Of a stretch of 64,000 nucleotides of DNA, positions 9,232 through 17,219 are shown one piece after another. The stretch comes from Pseudomonas chlororaphis subsp. aurantiaca (GTDB taxonomy: Bacteria > Pseudomonadota > Gammaproteobacteria > Pseudomonadales > Pseudomonadaceae), in contig NZ_CP059162.1 in NCBI RefSeq assembly GCF_013466605.1, forward strand, positions 1,488,001 through 1,552,000, given 5' to 3'. The notes beneath the pieces were generated by a model. That model worked only from the letters and a program-made list of their open reading frames with translations. It was not told the origin of the DNA and did no database searches. The position numbers and the translations under genes were made by a program. How positions within the stretch are numbered: the first letter of the stretch is position 1; every line of letters starts with the position of its first letter.

Positions 9232-9767
9232 TGGACTTGCTCCTTGCCGTGTTCCTGTTCCAGGCGCTGCTTGCAGTGCAGCAGGGCAAAGGCGATGTGT
9301 TTTTCCACCATGCTCAGGGATATACCCATGCGTTCGGCGATCTGCGCCTGGCTCAGGCCTTCGAAGCGGTGCAGCATAAGGGCTTCGCGGCGGCGCGGCG
9401 AGAGTTCGGCGAGCACGCTCTTCAAGCGCTCCAGGCGTTGCAGGCGCTGGACCGCGGGCAGTGGTTCGTGGTGTTCGTCGGCCAGCGGCTCGGGTTCTGT
9501 TGCATGCGGTTCGTGGTGCACCTTGTGCCTGACCTTCTGCCGGCGCCAGTGATCGCGCAGCAGGTTGCGCGCCATCTGGAACAGAAAGGCGCGGGGTTGT
9601 TCGACCTTGGCCCGGTCGCGGTAGTCGAGCCATTGGGTGAAGACGTCCTGAGTCATGTCCGCCGCATCGCTGGCGTTGTCCGTGCGTTTACGCAGGTAAT
9701 GCAGGATGTCCGCATAGAACCCGCGGACGGGGTCCGCCGAGGTGGGGTCGGGCTTGAAGCGAGACAT
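9228..9767 (-). CDS. hxuI: ECF sigma factor, FecI type (iron starvation)
   Basis: 179 residues from ATG 9767, preceded by AAGGA. The sigma-2 region is at about 12-80 (DMTQDVFTQWLDY, PRAFLFQMARNLLRDHWRR). The sigma-4 region is at about 120-170 (LSPRRREALMLHRFEGLSQAQIAERMGISLSMVEKH). It directs RNA polymerase to the receptor gene promoter once released by the adjacent FecR-type protein. A Fur-box-like sequence just upstream fits induction by iron limitation. The four-base overlap with the anti-sigma gene shows translational coupling. Confidence 0.92.
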   Translation of the reverse strand: MSRFKPDPTSADPVRGFYADILHYLRKRTDNASDAADMTQDVFTQWLDYRDRAKVEQPRAFLFQMARNLLRDHWRRQKVRHKVHHEPHATEPEPLADEHHEPLPAVQRLQRLERLKSVLAELSPRRREALMLHRFEGLSQAQIAERMGISLSMVEKHIAFALLHCKQRLEQEHGKEQVQ

Positions 9768-9805
9768 GAAAATCCTTCGCAAGTACTGCCGGGCAGAAAG
9801 GTCGC

Positions 9806-9832
9806 GAATGATATCGAGAATTATTACTATTT
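9806..9832 (-). promoter_or_regulatory. Fur-box-like operator upstream of the ECF sigma gene
   Basis: On the minus strand the AT-rich stretch AATAGTAATAATTCTCGATA resembles the Fur consensus of GATAAT hexamers. The left half matches best, with about 10 of 19 positions overall. It sits about 40-65 bp upstream of the sigma gene ATG, the expected promoter position for a Fur-repressed iron-starvation sigma gene. The assignment relies partly on context. Confidence 0.5.
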
Positions 9833-9982
9833 GTCTGCATGAGTTTCGCCTCATGAACCGGATGCGATTTTTCCTGTCTGATGCTGCGTGCCTCAGCAAC
9901 ACACCCCAAACGCTGGTAAACCGGCAAAGACAAGCTTTAATCCGAAGTGCATTCGCATCTTTGGACACTCAGGAGCAGGACC

Positions 9983-10318
9983 ATGGCTGGATGGTATGAA
10001 TTAAGCAAAAGCAGTGACGGGCAGTTCCGCTTCGTTCTCAAGGCTGGCAATGCTGAAACCATTTTGACGAGTGAGTTGTATTCCTCCCGCAGCGCCGCCG
10101 AAAACGGCATCGCTTCGGTGCAGAGCAACAGCCCCAACGAGGCCCGCTACGCCAAGGAAGTCTCCAAGGACGGCAAGCCTTATTTCAACCTCAAGGCGGC
10201 GAACCACCAGATCATCGGCAATAGCCAGCGCTATTCGTCCGAGGCGGCACGCGACGGCGGTATCGAAAGCGTCAAGACCAACGGTCCAACCACCACCATC
10301 AAGGACAAGACCGTTTAG
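9983..10318 (+). CDS. yegP: YegP/DUF1508 family protein
   Basis: 111 residues from ATG 9983 with AGGAGCAGG upstream. Two tandem DUF1508 repeats are visible: about 11-48 (DGQFRFVLKAGNAETILTSELYSSRSAAENGIASV) and about 62-97 (DGKPYFNLKAANHQIIGNSQRYSSEAARDGGIESV). Family members are small, abundant alpha/beta proteins, often stress-linked, with unknown biochemical role. A strong terminator follows. Confidence 0.92.
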   Translation: MAGWYELSKSSDGQFRFVLKAGNAETILTSELYSSRSAAENGIASVQSNSPNEARYAKEVSKDGKPYFNLKAANHQIIGNSQRYSSEAARDGGIESVKTNGPTTTIKDKTV

Positions 10319-10338
10319 TTTCTGCTCTGAAACAAAAG

Positions 10339-10369
10339 AGCCCGGCAGGACAACCTGCCGGGCTTTTTG
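10339..10369 (+). terminator. Rho-independent terminator after yegP
   Basis: AGCCCGGCAGG, loop ACAA, CCTGCCGGGCT, then TTTTT. This is an 11-bp perfect GC-rich stem with a U-tract, 20 bp after the yegP stop codon. Confidence 0.95.
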
Positions 10370-10422
10370 TTGGGCGACGTTTTTGTGGGAGCCAGGCAAT
10401 GGGTTTGTGCCTGATGTACCGC

Positions 10423-10531
10423 TATCGCGGGCAATCGAGCGTCGACCGGCCGCTCCTACAGGTCTGCGGCGCCCCGGCTTCTGTAGGAGCCAGGCTTGTC
10501 GGCGATGAGGCCCGCAAGCTCGCCGCTACAG
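10423..10531. repeat. REP cluster, GTAGGAGCG family
   Basis: Contains ATCGCGGGCAATCGAGCGTC with CGCTCCTACAG, then CTTCTGTAGGAGCCAGGCTT and GCAAGCTCGCCGCTACAG. The arms are diverged copies of the same palindrome found near 4.4 and 15.6 kb. It lies between the convergent yegP and DapA-family genes. Confidence 0.7.
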
Positions 10532-10542
10532 CGAAGGCCCGA

Positions 10543-11430
10543 TCAGCGCACGGCGTGCAACATGGCCTGCAATTGATTACGCCCAGCCTCACCCAGCGGG
10601 AACACCGGCAGGCGCGGGTCGCCGACCTGCAGCCCGGTCATGTTCAACCCGGCCTTGATGGTGGTCGGCAGGCCGCCCTTGAGGATGAAGTCGAGCACTG
10701 GCAACTGGCGGTAGAACAGCTCGCGCGCGCGGTCCAGGTCGTTGTCCAGCACCGCCTGGTACAGGTCCAGGTTGAGCTGCGGGATCAGGTTCGCCGCGGC
10801 GGTGCACCAGCCCTTGGCGCCAGCGGCGAAGGCTTCCAGGGCCAGCGGGTTGCAACCGTTGTAGAACGGCACCTGGCCTTCGCCCAGCAGTTGCAGCTTG
10901 TGCATGCGCTGGATGTCGCCGGTGCTCTCCTTGACCATGGTCACGTTTTCCACGGCATGGAAGATCCGCAGGATCAGCTCCACCGACATGTCGGTGCCGC
11001 TGGTGGCCGGGTTGTTGTAGAGCATGATCGGCACGCCGATGCTGGCGCCGATGGCCTGGTAGTGGGCGAGGATCTCGGCTTCGCTGAGCTTCCAGTAGGA
11101 CGTCGGCAAGACCATCACCGCATCGGCACCCTTGGCCTCGGCAAAGCGCGCGCGGCGCACGGCCTTGGCGGTGGTCAGGTCGGAAACGCTGACGATGGTC
11201 GGCACGCGCCTGGCGATGTGGCGGATGCTGAACTCGGCGACCTGGTCCCACTCGGCGTCGCTCAGGTAGGCGCCTTCGCCGGTGCTGCCCAGGGGCGCGA
11301 TGGCATGCACGCCGCTGTCGATCAGGCGATCGATGGAACGGCCGAGGGTGTCCAGGTCCGGTTGTTCACCGTTGGCGGTGAACGGGGTGATGGTGTAGCC
11401 GATGATGCCGTGAATATTGGTGTTCGACAT
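10543..11430 (-). CDS. DapA-family lyase/aldolase of unknown substrate
   Basis: 295 residues with the N-acetylneuraminate lyase/DHDPS TIM-barrel signatures. These are a GSTGE motif at 48-52, LYNNPATSG with Tyr138, and the Schiff-base lysine Lys167 in MVKES. It should form an imine with a 2-oxo acid and carry out aldol cleavage, condensation or dehydration. It is not the housekeeping dapA, because GTTGE is altered and the context is catabolic. It follows a class II aldolase gene by 30 bp with its own AGGAGCGTCGCC ribosome binding site, and is transcribed away from an XRE-cupin regulator. Confidence 0.85.
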   Translation of the reverse strand: MSNTNIHGIIGYTITPFTANGEQPDLDTLGRSIDRLIDSGVHAIAPLGSTGEGAYLSDAEWDQVAEFSIRHIARRVPTIVSVSDLTTAKAVRRARFAEAKGADAVMVLPTSYWKLSEAEILAHYQAIGASIGVPIMLYNNPATSGTDMSVELILRIFHAVENVTMVKESTGDIQRMHKLQLLGEGQVPFYNGCNPLALEAFAAGAKGWCTAAANLIPQLNLDLYQAVLDNDLDRARELFYRQLPVLDFILKGGLPTTIKAGLNMTGLQVGDPRLPVFPLGEAGRNQLQAMLHAVR

Positions 11431-11460
11431 GGCGACGCTCCTTTAGCGAATGAGGGGGGA

Positions 11461-12243
11461 TCAGTTCAGGCAATCGGCGTGTTGCTTGAGGTTTTGCCGA
11501 GCGTAGTAGTTGAAGGCGGCGGCGTGGCGCTTGGGCTTGGAGATCCAGTCATGGGCCTCGCGACCGAGCTCCGGCAGGATCGGCTTGATGGTGCCGGCGG
11601 CCATGGCCAGCAACTGCAGCTTGGCGGCGCGCTCGATCAGTTGGGCGATCACACAGGCTTCCTCGATGCTGGCGCCGGTGGACAGCTGGCCGTGGTGCGA
11701 GAGCAGGATGGCGCGCTTGTCGCCCAGGGCCGCGGAGATGATTTCGCCTTCTTCGTTACCCACCGGCACGCCCGGCCAGGCCTCGAGAAAGGCGCAGTCG
11801 TCGTACAGCGGGCACAGGTCCATGTGGGAGATTTCCAGCGGTACTTCGATCATCGACAACGCGGCGACGTGGGTCGGGTGGGTGTGGATGATGCAGTTCA
11901 CGTCGGGGCGGGCGCGGTACACCCAGCTGTGGAAACGGTTGGCCGGGTTGGGCATGCCGTGGCCTTCGAGCACCTCCAGGTCTTCGTTGACCAGCAGCAG
12001 GTTGCCCGCGGTGATTTCGTCGAAACCCAGGCCCAGTTGCTGGGTGTAGTAGGTGCCCGGCTGCGGGCCGCGGGCGGTGATCTGCCCGGCCAGGCCGGAG
12101 TCATGCCCGTTCTCGAACAGGATGCGGCAAGTCAGCGCCAGCTTTTGCCGGTCGGTCCACGTATTATCCGCCAGGGTGTTTTGCATCTGGGTCAAGGCTT
12201 GCTTGACCAGTTGCTCTTTGGGTAGTGCTAATGTCTTGGCCAT
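11461..12243 (-). CDS. Class II aldolase/adducin-domain protein
   Basis: 260 residues from ATG 12243. The zinc-site signature IIHTHPTH (His120, His122) and a second LSHHG motif (His183) are present, along with GHDSGLAGQITAR near the N-terminus. Members cleave phosphorylated or free sugars and acids or decarboxylate them. A branch resembling NovR/CloR acts as a non-haem iron oxygenase, so the chemistry is not certain. It is the first gene of a two-gene unit with the DapA-family gene, divergent from the XRE-cupin gene. Expression is probably controlled through the palindrome in the shared intergenic region. Confidence 0.85.
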   Translation of the reverse strand: MAKTLALPKEQLVKQALTQMQNTLADNTWTDRQKLALTCRILFENGHDSGLAGQITARGPQPGTYYTQQLGLGFDEITAGNLLLVNEDLEVLEGHGMPNPANRFHSWVYRARPDVNCIIHTHPTHVAALSMIEVPLEISHMDLCPLYDDCAFLEAWPGVPVGNEEGEIISAALGDKRAILLSHHGQLSTGASIEEACVIAQLIERAAKLQLLAMAAGTIKPILPELGREAHDWISKPKRHAAAFNYYARQNLKQHADCLN

Positions 12244-12320
12244 ATCGGTGTCCTTTGGTGGTTGCAATGGACGTCGGATTTGCCAGCTCCCGCAGCTCGC
12301 AAGGTCGTTGGGTGAAAGCA

Positions 12321-12357
12321 AATGACACTAAAGAGGCTATATGACACTTTGTGTCAT
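12321..12357. promoter_or_regulatory. Palindromic operator candidate for the XRE-cupin regulator
   Basis: ATGACAC-TTT-GTGTCAT (12341-12357) is a perfect 7+3+7 palindrome. A half-site ATGACACT occurs 19 bp upstream at 12322-12329, about two helical turns away. It lies in the 159-bp region between the class II aldolase and the regulator start codons, where an autoregulating divergent repressor is expected to bind. Confidence 0.65.
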
Positions 12358-12402
12358 TGGCAAGGACAAATCGTCGCCTCCTTGATGGGTTAACCGTTCT
12401 AC

Positions 12403-12945
12403 ATGTCTATCCGTTTGAAATTATTGAGAAAAAAACTTGGCGTGACGCTGGAGGCCCTGGCCGAGAAATCCGGCATGACCAAGAGTTACCTGTCGAAAGT
12501 CGAACGCGGCCTGAACACGCCCTCGATCGCCGCGGCGTTGAAACTGGCCAAGGCATTGAACGTGAACGTCGAGGAGCTGTTCGCCGAAGACAAGGTCAGC
12601 CTCGACAGCTACAGCCTGGTGCGCAGCGACGAGCGCCAGTCGCTGGCGGCCAACGACCAGGCGCCGGGTTATGCGGTGCTGGCGCATCAGGTCAGCGAGC
12701 GCAGCCTGCTGCCGTTCATCATCTACCCGCCCAGGGAGTTCACCGACAAGAGCTTCAAGGAACACCTGGGGGAGGAGTTCCTGTTTGTCCACGAAGGGCA
12801 GGTGGAAGTGGATTTCATGAACGAGCGGGTGATCCTCAACCGTGGCGACGCGCTGCACTTCAACGCGCAGAAACCCCATCGCCTGCGCTCGGTGGGCGAG
12901 GTGCAGGCACAGTTGTTGGTGGTGGTGCACAGCGGCGAGGAGTGA
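12403..12945 (+). CDS. XRE-family regulator with C-terminal cupin domain
   Basis: 180 residues. An N-terminal helix-turn-helix occupies about 6-60 (LRKKLGVTLEALAEKSGMTKSYLSKVERG). A cupin_2 domain lies at about 105-175 (GEEFLFVHEGQVEVDF, then the GDALHFNAQKPH turn). This architecture is common in repressors that sense a small carbon or nitrogen compound through the cupin. It is divergent from the class II aldolase/DapA pair, so it most likely controls that pair and itself. The ligand is unknown. Confidence 0.9.
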   Translation: MSIRLKLLRKKLGVTLEALAEKSGMTKSYLSKVERGLNTPSIAAALKLAKALNVNVEELFAEDKVSLDSYSLVRSDERQSLAANDQAPGYAVLAHQVSERSLLPFIIYPPREFTDKSFKEHLGEEFLFVHEGQVEVDFMNERVILNRGDALHFNAQKPHRLRSVGEVQAQLLVVVHSGEE

Positions 12946-12999
12946 GCCCGCTCCTGCGGATTGTGGATTTTCTTACACCATTGGCGCCGAACCGCTGCC

Positions 13000-13149
13000 C
13001 CGTAGCCGCTGCCGAGCGCAGCGAGGCTGCGATCGAGGATGTAGTCCTCGCAAAACCTGGGCACGCGGTGGGTCAGGAAAATCAGGTTGCCTGCCTTACG
13101 GCCGCTTCGCAGCCGATCGCAGCCTCGCTGCGCTCGGCAGCGGCTACAC
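13000..13149. repeat. Inverted pair of REP elements (GTAGCCGC family)
   Basis: CGTAGCCGCTGCCGAGCGCA with GCGAGGCTGCGATCG on the left is mirrored by CGATCGCAGCCTCGCTGCG and CTCGGCAGCGGCTACACG on the right. About 75 bp separate the arms. The pair sits between convergent genes. Confidence 0.85.
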
Positions 13150-13170
13150 GACGATGGACAACCCACAATC

Positions 13171-13197
13171 CGTAGGAGCGAGGTTTGCCCGCGATGG
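13171..13197. repeat. Single REP element (GTAGGAGCG family)
   Basis: CGTAGGAGCGAGGTTTGCCC followed by GCGATGG: one arm of the second REP family, placed just after a doublet of the first family. Confidence 0.65.
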
Positions 13198-13239
13198 TGT
13201 CCGTCCAGGTGGGCCGCGGTGCCTGGGCGCGGGCGGATC

Positions 13240-14259
13240 TCAGCGCTCGACCGGCACCGATAGCGCAGGCGCGCCTAGGGCATGGCTCTTCGAATCGAAG
13301 AAGCGTAGCGTCACTTCCATCCCCTCGAACAGCTGGGTGTAGCGCCGCTTCTGGTTCTGGATAAAGGCCTTGCTGCGCGGGTGGATCGAGATCGCCAGGG
13401 TCTGCCCCCCGGACTGGCGGATCGCCTGCACCAGGTGGCTGTCCTGGGGGCCGAGGTCGTGGCCGAAGATGCACAGCGCGTCGCTGTGGTTGAGCAACTG
13501 CTGGTAGCAGAACGACAGGTAGTCGCTGCTGCGAATGGTCTTGAGCTTGTCCGCCACCGGGCCTTCGCTGACGAACAGCGGCACATCGTCGAGGGTCTTC
13601 AGGGTGTTGTTGATGGCGAAGTTGCCCAGCAGGGTGCCTTCGGTGGAGCCCAGCTTGCGCGCGGTGCCGTCCTGGTTGCGCACCAGGTGCAGGCCGCCGT
13701 GCAGGTACAGCACGCGGGTCTGTTGGCTGGCGGTCTGGCCGATGTCGAAGCTCGGGTCGGCGCCCTGGAACAGGTCGTCGATGCCCTGGGCATCGTGCTG
13801 GATCGCCCAGTAGTTGAGCAGGTCGTAGTTGCTGGTGAACACCGTGCGGTAGCGGCGCAGTTCCTGGTTGATCTGCGAAAGCGTCGCCGGCTGCACCAGG
13901 CGCCACGGAATGTGCACCGCATGCACGGTATTGATCAGCGCTTCCTTGATCGCATAGTAGCGATTGCGCGGCGCCGCGGAGCTGACGGCCAGGGCCTTGT
14001 TGACCCGGCTGGTGGTTTTCAGCGCGCCCAGCACCTGCTCGAAACTGCGGGTCTGCAGGGCGTCGAACACGCTCAGCTCGGATTGGCTCAGGGGCTTTTC
14101 CTCGACGGTGCGGGCGTTCTCGAACAGCGAGTCGTAGGCGAAGTCTTCCCACACCGCGCGGCTGGCGCCGTTGCCGATCAGCAGGCCGGCGATCGGCGTG
14201 CTGGCACGCAAGGCGTTCCAGTCTTCAAGGTCGGTATCAAATTCCTGGAAATCCATCAT
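13240..14259 (-). CDS. DUF4917 family, SIR2-like protein
   Basis: About 339 residues from ATG 14259; a second ATG at 14256 is equally possible. Motifs of the SIR2-like nucleotide-binding fold are visible: LLIGNGASRAVW near the N-terminus, TVFTSNYDLLNYW in the middle, VLYLHGGLHL, and CIFGHDLGPQDSHL. These correspond to the GxGxS loop, the TxNYD motif and the FGHxLGxxD motif seen in SIR2-like NADases. Several relatives act in anti-phage defence, but DUF4917 itself is uncharacterised. It stands alone between REP elements and a divergent dehydrogenase gene. Confidence 0.75.
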   Translation of the reverse strand: MMDFQEFDTDLEDWNALRASTPIAGLLIGNGASRAVWEDFAYDSLFENARTVEEKPLSQSELSVFDALQTRSFEQVLGALKTTSRVNKALAVSSAAPRNRYYAIKEALINTVHAVHIPWRLVQPATLSQINQELRRYRTVFTSNYDLLNYWAIQHDAQGIDDLFQGADPSFDIGQTASQQTRVLYLHGGLHLVRNQDGTARKLGSTEGTLLGNFAINNTLKTLDDVPLFVSEGPVADKLKTIRSSDYLSFCYQQLLNHSDALCIFGHDLGPQDSHLVQAIRQSGGQTLAISIHPRSKAFIQNQKRRYTQLFEGMEVTLRFFDSKSHALGAPALSVPVER

Positions 14260-14416
14260 CGCGGTTCGTCGTCTCAAGGCAGAAGGTGTACAGGGCGCCG
14301 ACTTTATCACGACCGATCCTTGAGCCAGATCAACAACGCGCGTGACCGATGGGTCGATCCTGTGCGCATTTGCCGGATCGGCACGGTCGATCCGCCCCTA
14401 GCCTGGAGGACGCGCC

Positions 14417-15565
14417 ATGAGCAGCACTTTTTTCATCCCCGCCGTGAACATCATGGGTATCGATTGTCTCGACGAGGCCATGGTCGCGATTCGCAACTAC
14501 GGTTTTCGCAAGGCGCTGATCGTCACCGACGCCGGCCTGGCCAAGGCGGGAGTGGCCGGGATGATTGCCGAGAAGCTGGCGATGCAGGACATCGATTCGG
14601 TGATCTTCGACGGCGCCAGGCCCAACCCGAGCATCGACAATGTCGAGAAGGGCCTGGCGCAATTGCAGCAAAGTGGCTGCGACTTCGTGATTTCCCTCGG
14701 TGGCGGTTCGCCCCATGACTGCGCCAAGGGCATCGCCCTGTGCGCCACCAATGGCGGGCATATCAGCGACTACGAAGGCGTCGACCGTTCGACCAAGCCC
14801 CAGCTGCCGTTGATCGCCATCAACACCACCGCCGGCACTGCCAGCGAAATGACCCGTTTCTGCATCATCACCGACGAAAAGCGCCACGTGAAAATGGCCA
14901 TCGTCGACCGGAACGTCACGCCGTTGCTGTCGGTCAACGACCCTGCGCTGATGGTCGCCATGCCCAAGGGCCTGACCGCCGCCACCGGCATGGACGCGCT
15001 GACCCACGCCATCGAAGCCTATGTGTCCACTGCGGCCAATCCGATCACCGATGCCTGCGCGCTGAAAGCCGTGACCATGATCAGCCAGAACCTGCGCCAG
15101 GCGGTACGCGACGGCAGCGACCTGACGGCCCGGGAAAACATGGCCTACGCCCAGTTCCTCGCCGGCATGGCCTTCAACAATGCGTCGCTGGGTTTCGTGC
15201 ATGCCATGGCGCATCAGCTGGGCGGCTTCTACGACCTGCCCCATGGCGTGTGCAACGCGGTGCTGCTACCCCATGTGCAGAGCTTTAACGCGATGGTCTG
15301 CGCCGGACGCCTGACCGACGTGGCCCACGCCATGGGCGCGGACATCCGTGGCTTCAGCCCGGAGGAGGGCGCGCAGGCGGCCATCAGCGCCATTCGCAGT
15401 CTGGCCCGGGATGTCGAGATCCCCAGCGGCTTGCGCGACCTGGGCGCCAAGCTGACGGACATCCCGATCCTGGCCGCCAACGCCCTGAAAGACGCCTGCG
15501 GCTTCACCAATCCACGCACCGCCGACCAGCGCCAGATCGAGGAAATCTTCCGCAGCGCGTTCTGA
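14417..15565 (+). CDS. yiaY: Iron-containing alcohol dehydrogenase (YiaY-like)
   Basis: 382 residues, the full length of the family. The nucleotide-binding [11 protein letters not shown] is at about 95-105 and [10 protein letters not shown] at 137-146. The metal ligands Asp193, His197, His262 and His276 are all in place. It closely resembles the YiaY/AdhB branch of NAD-dependent group III alcohol dehydrogenases, acting on short-chain alcohols and reported on L-threonine for YiaY. The substrate in this organism is not fixed. It is a single gene with REP elements downstream. Confidence 0.88.
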   Translation: MSSTFFIPAVNIMGIDCLDEAMVAIRNYGFRKALIVTDAGLAKAGVAGMIAEKLAMQDIDSVIFDGARPNPSIDNVEKGLAQLQQSGCDFVISLGGGSPHDCAKGIALCATNGGHISDYEGVDRSTKPQLPLIAINTTAGTASEMTRFCIITDEKRHVKMAIVDRNVTPLLSVNDPALMVAMPKGLTAATGMDALTHAIEAYVSTAANPITDACALKAVTMISQNLRQAVRDGSDLTARENMAYAQFLAGMAFNNASLGFVHAMAHQLGGFYDLPHGVCNAVLLPHVQSFNAMVCAGRLTDVAHAMGADIRGFSPEEGAQAAISAIRSLARDVEIPSGLRDLGAKLTDIPILAANALKDACGFTNPRTADQRQIEEIFRSAF

Positions 15566-15580
15566 CCCATCCCCCATTCC

Positions 15581-15665
15581 CTGTAGGAGCGAGCTTGCTC
15601 GCGATCGATCTCGGCGATGTTCCGCGTTGTTCTGACGAATATCGCGAGCAAGCTCGCTCCTACAG
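15581..15665. repeat. Perfect inverted pair of REP elements (GTAGGAGCG family)
   Basis: CTGTAGGAGCGAGCTTGCTC plus GCGAT on the left is matched exactly by ATCGC plus GAGCAAGCTCGCTCCTACAG on the right. The arms are 25 bp and separated by about 35 bp. This is the best-preserved doublet of this family in the window, just after yiaY. Confidence 0.9.
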
Positions 15666-15844
15666 AGGGGCATAACTGGCGTTTGCGAATCGAGCCCCCA
15701 GGCTTGCATGTAGCCGAAAACCGGCAGGCTTGTTCATATGGACGCGCGGGAGTCAGGCCTGAACGGGGTTGAAAGAGTCGATTGGGCGGGGGATAGTGCG
15801 TGGCTGAAACGTGGTGATCGTCGATGGGCGCAGGGAGCGGAACA

Positions 15845-16591
15845 ATGACATCGAGATATGGTGCGCTGGGTTGCTTGGTCATGATCGGACTGTCGCTGGG
15901 CACGACTCATGTCTATGCCCAATGTGCCGCACCCGAACTCAAGGACGGCGTGGCGGGATACTCGGAGTGCAAGGCTTGGCCAGCCTATCCTGGAGTGAGC
16001 ATTGCTGCGAGTTCGCAGCTCGAGGCGCGCTCGGCTACTGAAAACCCCTATGGCGAAGGCACCTACGATCTCCGCCTGGCGCTGGTCGCGAGTGAAGGTG
16101 GCGCCGCCCTGGCCACTTATTCTCAGGCCTCGTCATTCAATTCCGACGCGATCAGCTTCAATGGGCTGAGTATTGATACTGCCCGGTATAGCCTCACGAC
16201 GCAGTTACGTGCATTCGGCATTCGCGCTGCTTTCCGAGGGTCGTCACGGGCCAACCCTTTCGGTGAAACCTGGCTGTCACTCTACGTCAAAGAGGGCAAC
16301 ACCCTGCGTCCGGTGCTGGAGTCGTTGGTTGTCGAGTCCTATGGGGGAGAATGGGACACCAACTGTGAAGGCGAATTTCATGAGACCAAACGCACCCTTC
16401 AGATGGCCAAGAGCAGCAGCCACGGTTATGCCGACTTGATCGTCAAAACCCAGTCAAGTGCTTCGACCAATATTCGCAAGGGCGAAGAGTGCGTTTCCGT
16501 ATCCCGTGTCGAGAAGCCGGCAGTGACCACCCTGCGTTACGATGGCAAGCAATACGTGGTACCGGAAGGCCTGAAAGGTCGTTCATTCTGA
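15845..16591 (+). CDS. Secreted protein of unknown function
   Basis: 248 residues from ATG 15845, chosen because GGGAGCGG lies 5 nt upstream. A signal peptide covers about 1-25 (hydrophobic stretch ending VYAQ). The mature part has four cysteines (CAAPELKDGVAGYSEC near the start, a CEG and a GEECVSVS later) that could form two disulfides. I recognise no domain. Codon use is less biased than in neighbours. Its G+C is moderately lower, so recent acquisition is possible. Confidence 0.75.
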   Translation: MTSRYGALGCLVMIGLSLGTTHVYAQCAAPELKDGVAGYSECKAWPAYPGVSIAASSQLEARSATENPYGEGTYDLRLALVASEGGAALATYSQASSFNSDAISFNGLSIDTARYSLTTQLRAFGIRAAFRGSSRANPFGETWLSLYVKEGNTLRPVLESLVVESYGGEWDTNCEGEFHETKRTLQMAKSSSHGYADLIVKTQSSASTNIRKGEECVSVSRVEKPAVTTLRYDGKQYVVPEGLKGRSF

Positions 16592-16675
16592 TGTGTTGCC
16601 TGGTCTCCTGATGTTGGCTCGTCTGTTAGTCGTGCTGGCCAGGGGCGAGGCGATGGACTCGAAGGTATCCAAGGC

Positions 16676-17092
16676 ATGCTGACCGGCCTCAACCACCTGA
16701 CCCTCGCCGTTACCGATCTCGACCGCAGCCTGGGGTTTTACCGCGATCTGCTGGGCCTGCGCCTGGATGCCAGTTGGGACAGCGGCGCCTATCTGTCGCT
16801 GCCGGGCCTGTGGTTGTGCCTGTCGCTGGACCCGTCGCGCCGCTCGGCGCAAGTGCCGGACTACACCCATTACGCCTTCAGTATCGAAGCCGGGCATTTT
16901 GTGGCGTTCGCCCAGCGCCTGCGCGCCGCCGGCGTGCGGGAGTGGCGCGACAACCGCAGCGAAGGCGCCTCGTTCTATTTTCTCGACCCCGACGGCCACC
17001 AGATGGAAGCCCATGTCGGCGATCTGGCCTCGCGCTTGCGCGCCTGTCGGCAGCAACCCTATGCCGGGATGACGATCTTTACCGACGAATGA
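16676..17092 (+). CDS. fosA: Fosfomycin thiol transferase FosA
   Basis: 138 residues of the vicinal-oxygen-chelate fold. The metal ligands His7 (GLNHLTLAV), His65 (YTHYAF) and Glu111 ([10 protein letters not shown]) are present, as are the fosfomycin-binding region [16 protein letters not shown] and the C-terminal CRQQPYAGM. This matches the chromosomal FosA of pseudomonads closely. It adds glutathione to fosfomycin using Mn2+ and K+ in the cytoplasm. Such chromosomal copies are intrinsic rather than mobile, and no mobile element is nearby. Confidence 0.93.
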   Translation: MLTGLNHLTLAVTDLDRSLGFYRDLLGLRLDASWDSGAYLSLPGLWLCLSLDPSRRSAQVPDYTHYAFSIEAGHFVAFAQRLRAAGVREWRDNRSEGASFYFLDPDGHQMEAHVGDLASRLRACRQQPYAGMTIFTDE

Positions 17093-17219
17093 CCGTCCGC
17101 CGCCGCTTCAAGACGACTGGCTGTCGCTGTGACGACCATTGTGGGGTGGTGCGGGGGCGCACAAGGCGGCAGAATCCTGCGATCAAAACCGCGCCACCTT
17201 CGGCGCTTCGGAGTGTGGC

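Noticed and set aside
8272..9633. Longer N-terminal extension of the anti-sigma gene
   Set aside because: The extension is the sigma gene read in another frame; the ATGA overlap at 9228-9231 defines the true start.
10399..12225. Long plus-strand open frame across the DapA-family and class II aldolase genes
   Set aside because: Antisense of two genes with clear catalytic motifs; it runs through an intergenic region and a REP element without conserved content.
12998..13200. Repeats considered as a CRISPR array
   Set aside because: The repeats are inverted REP arms, not regularly spaced direct repeats, and no cas genes are present.
13082..14152. Second minus-strand frame within the DUF4917 gene and its downstream REP pair
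   Set aside because: Arg/Pro-rich shifted frame of the DUF4917 gene that continues into the REP doublet.
16676..17092. fosA as part of a mobile resistance element
   Set aside because: No transposase, integrase or repeats flank it; chromosomal fosA is normal in pseudomonads.
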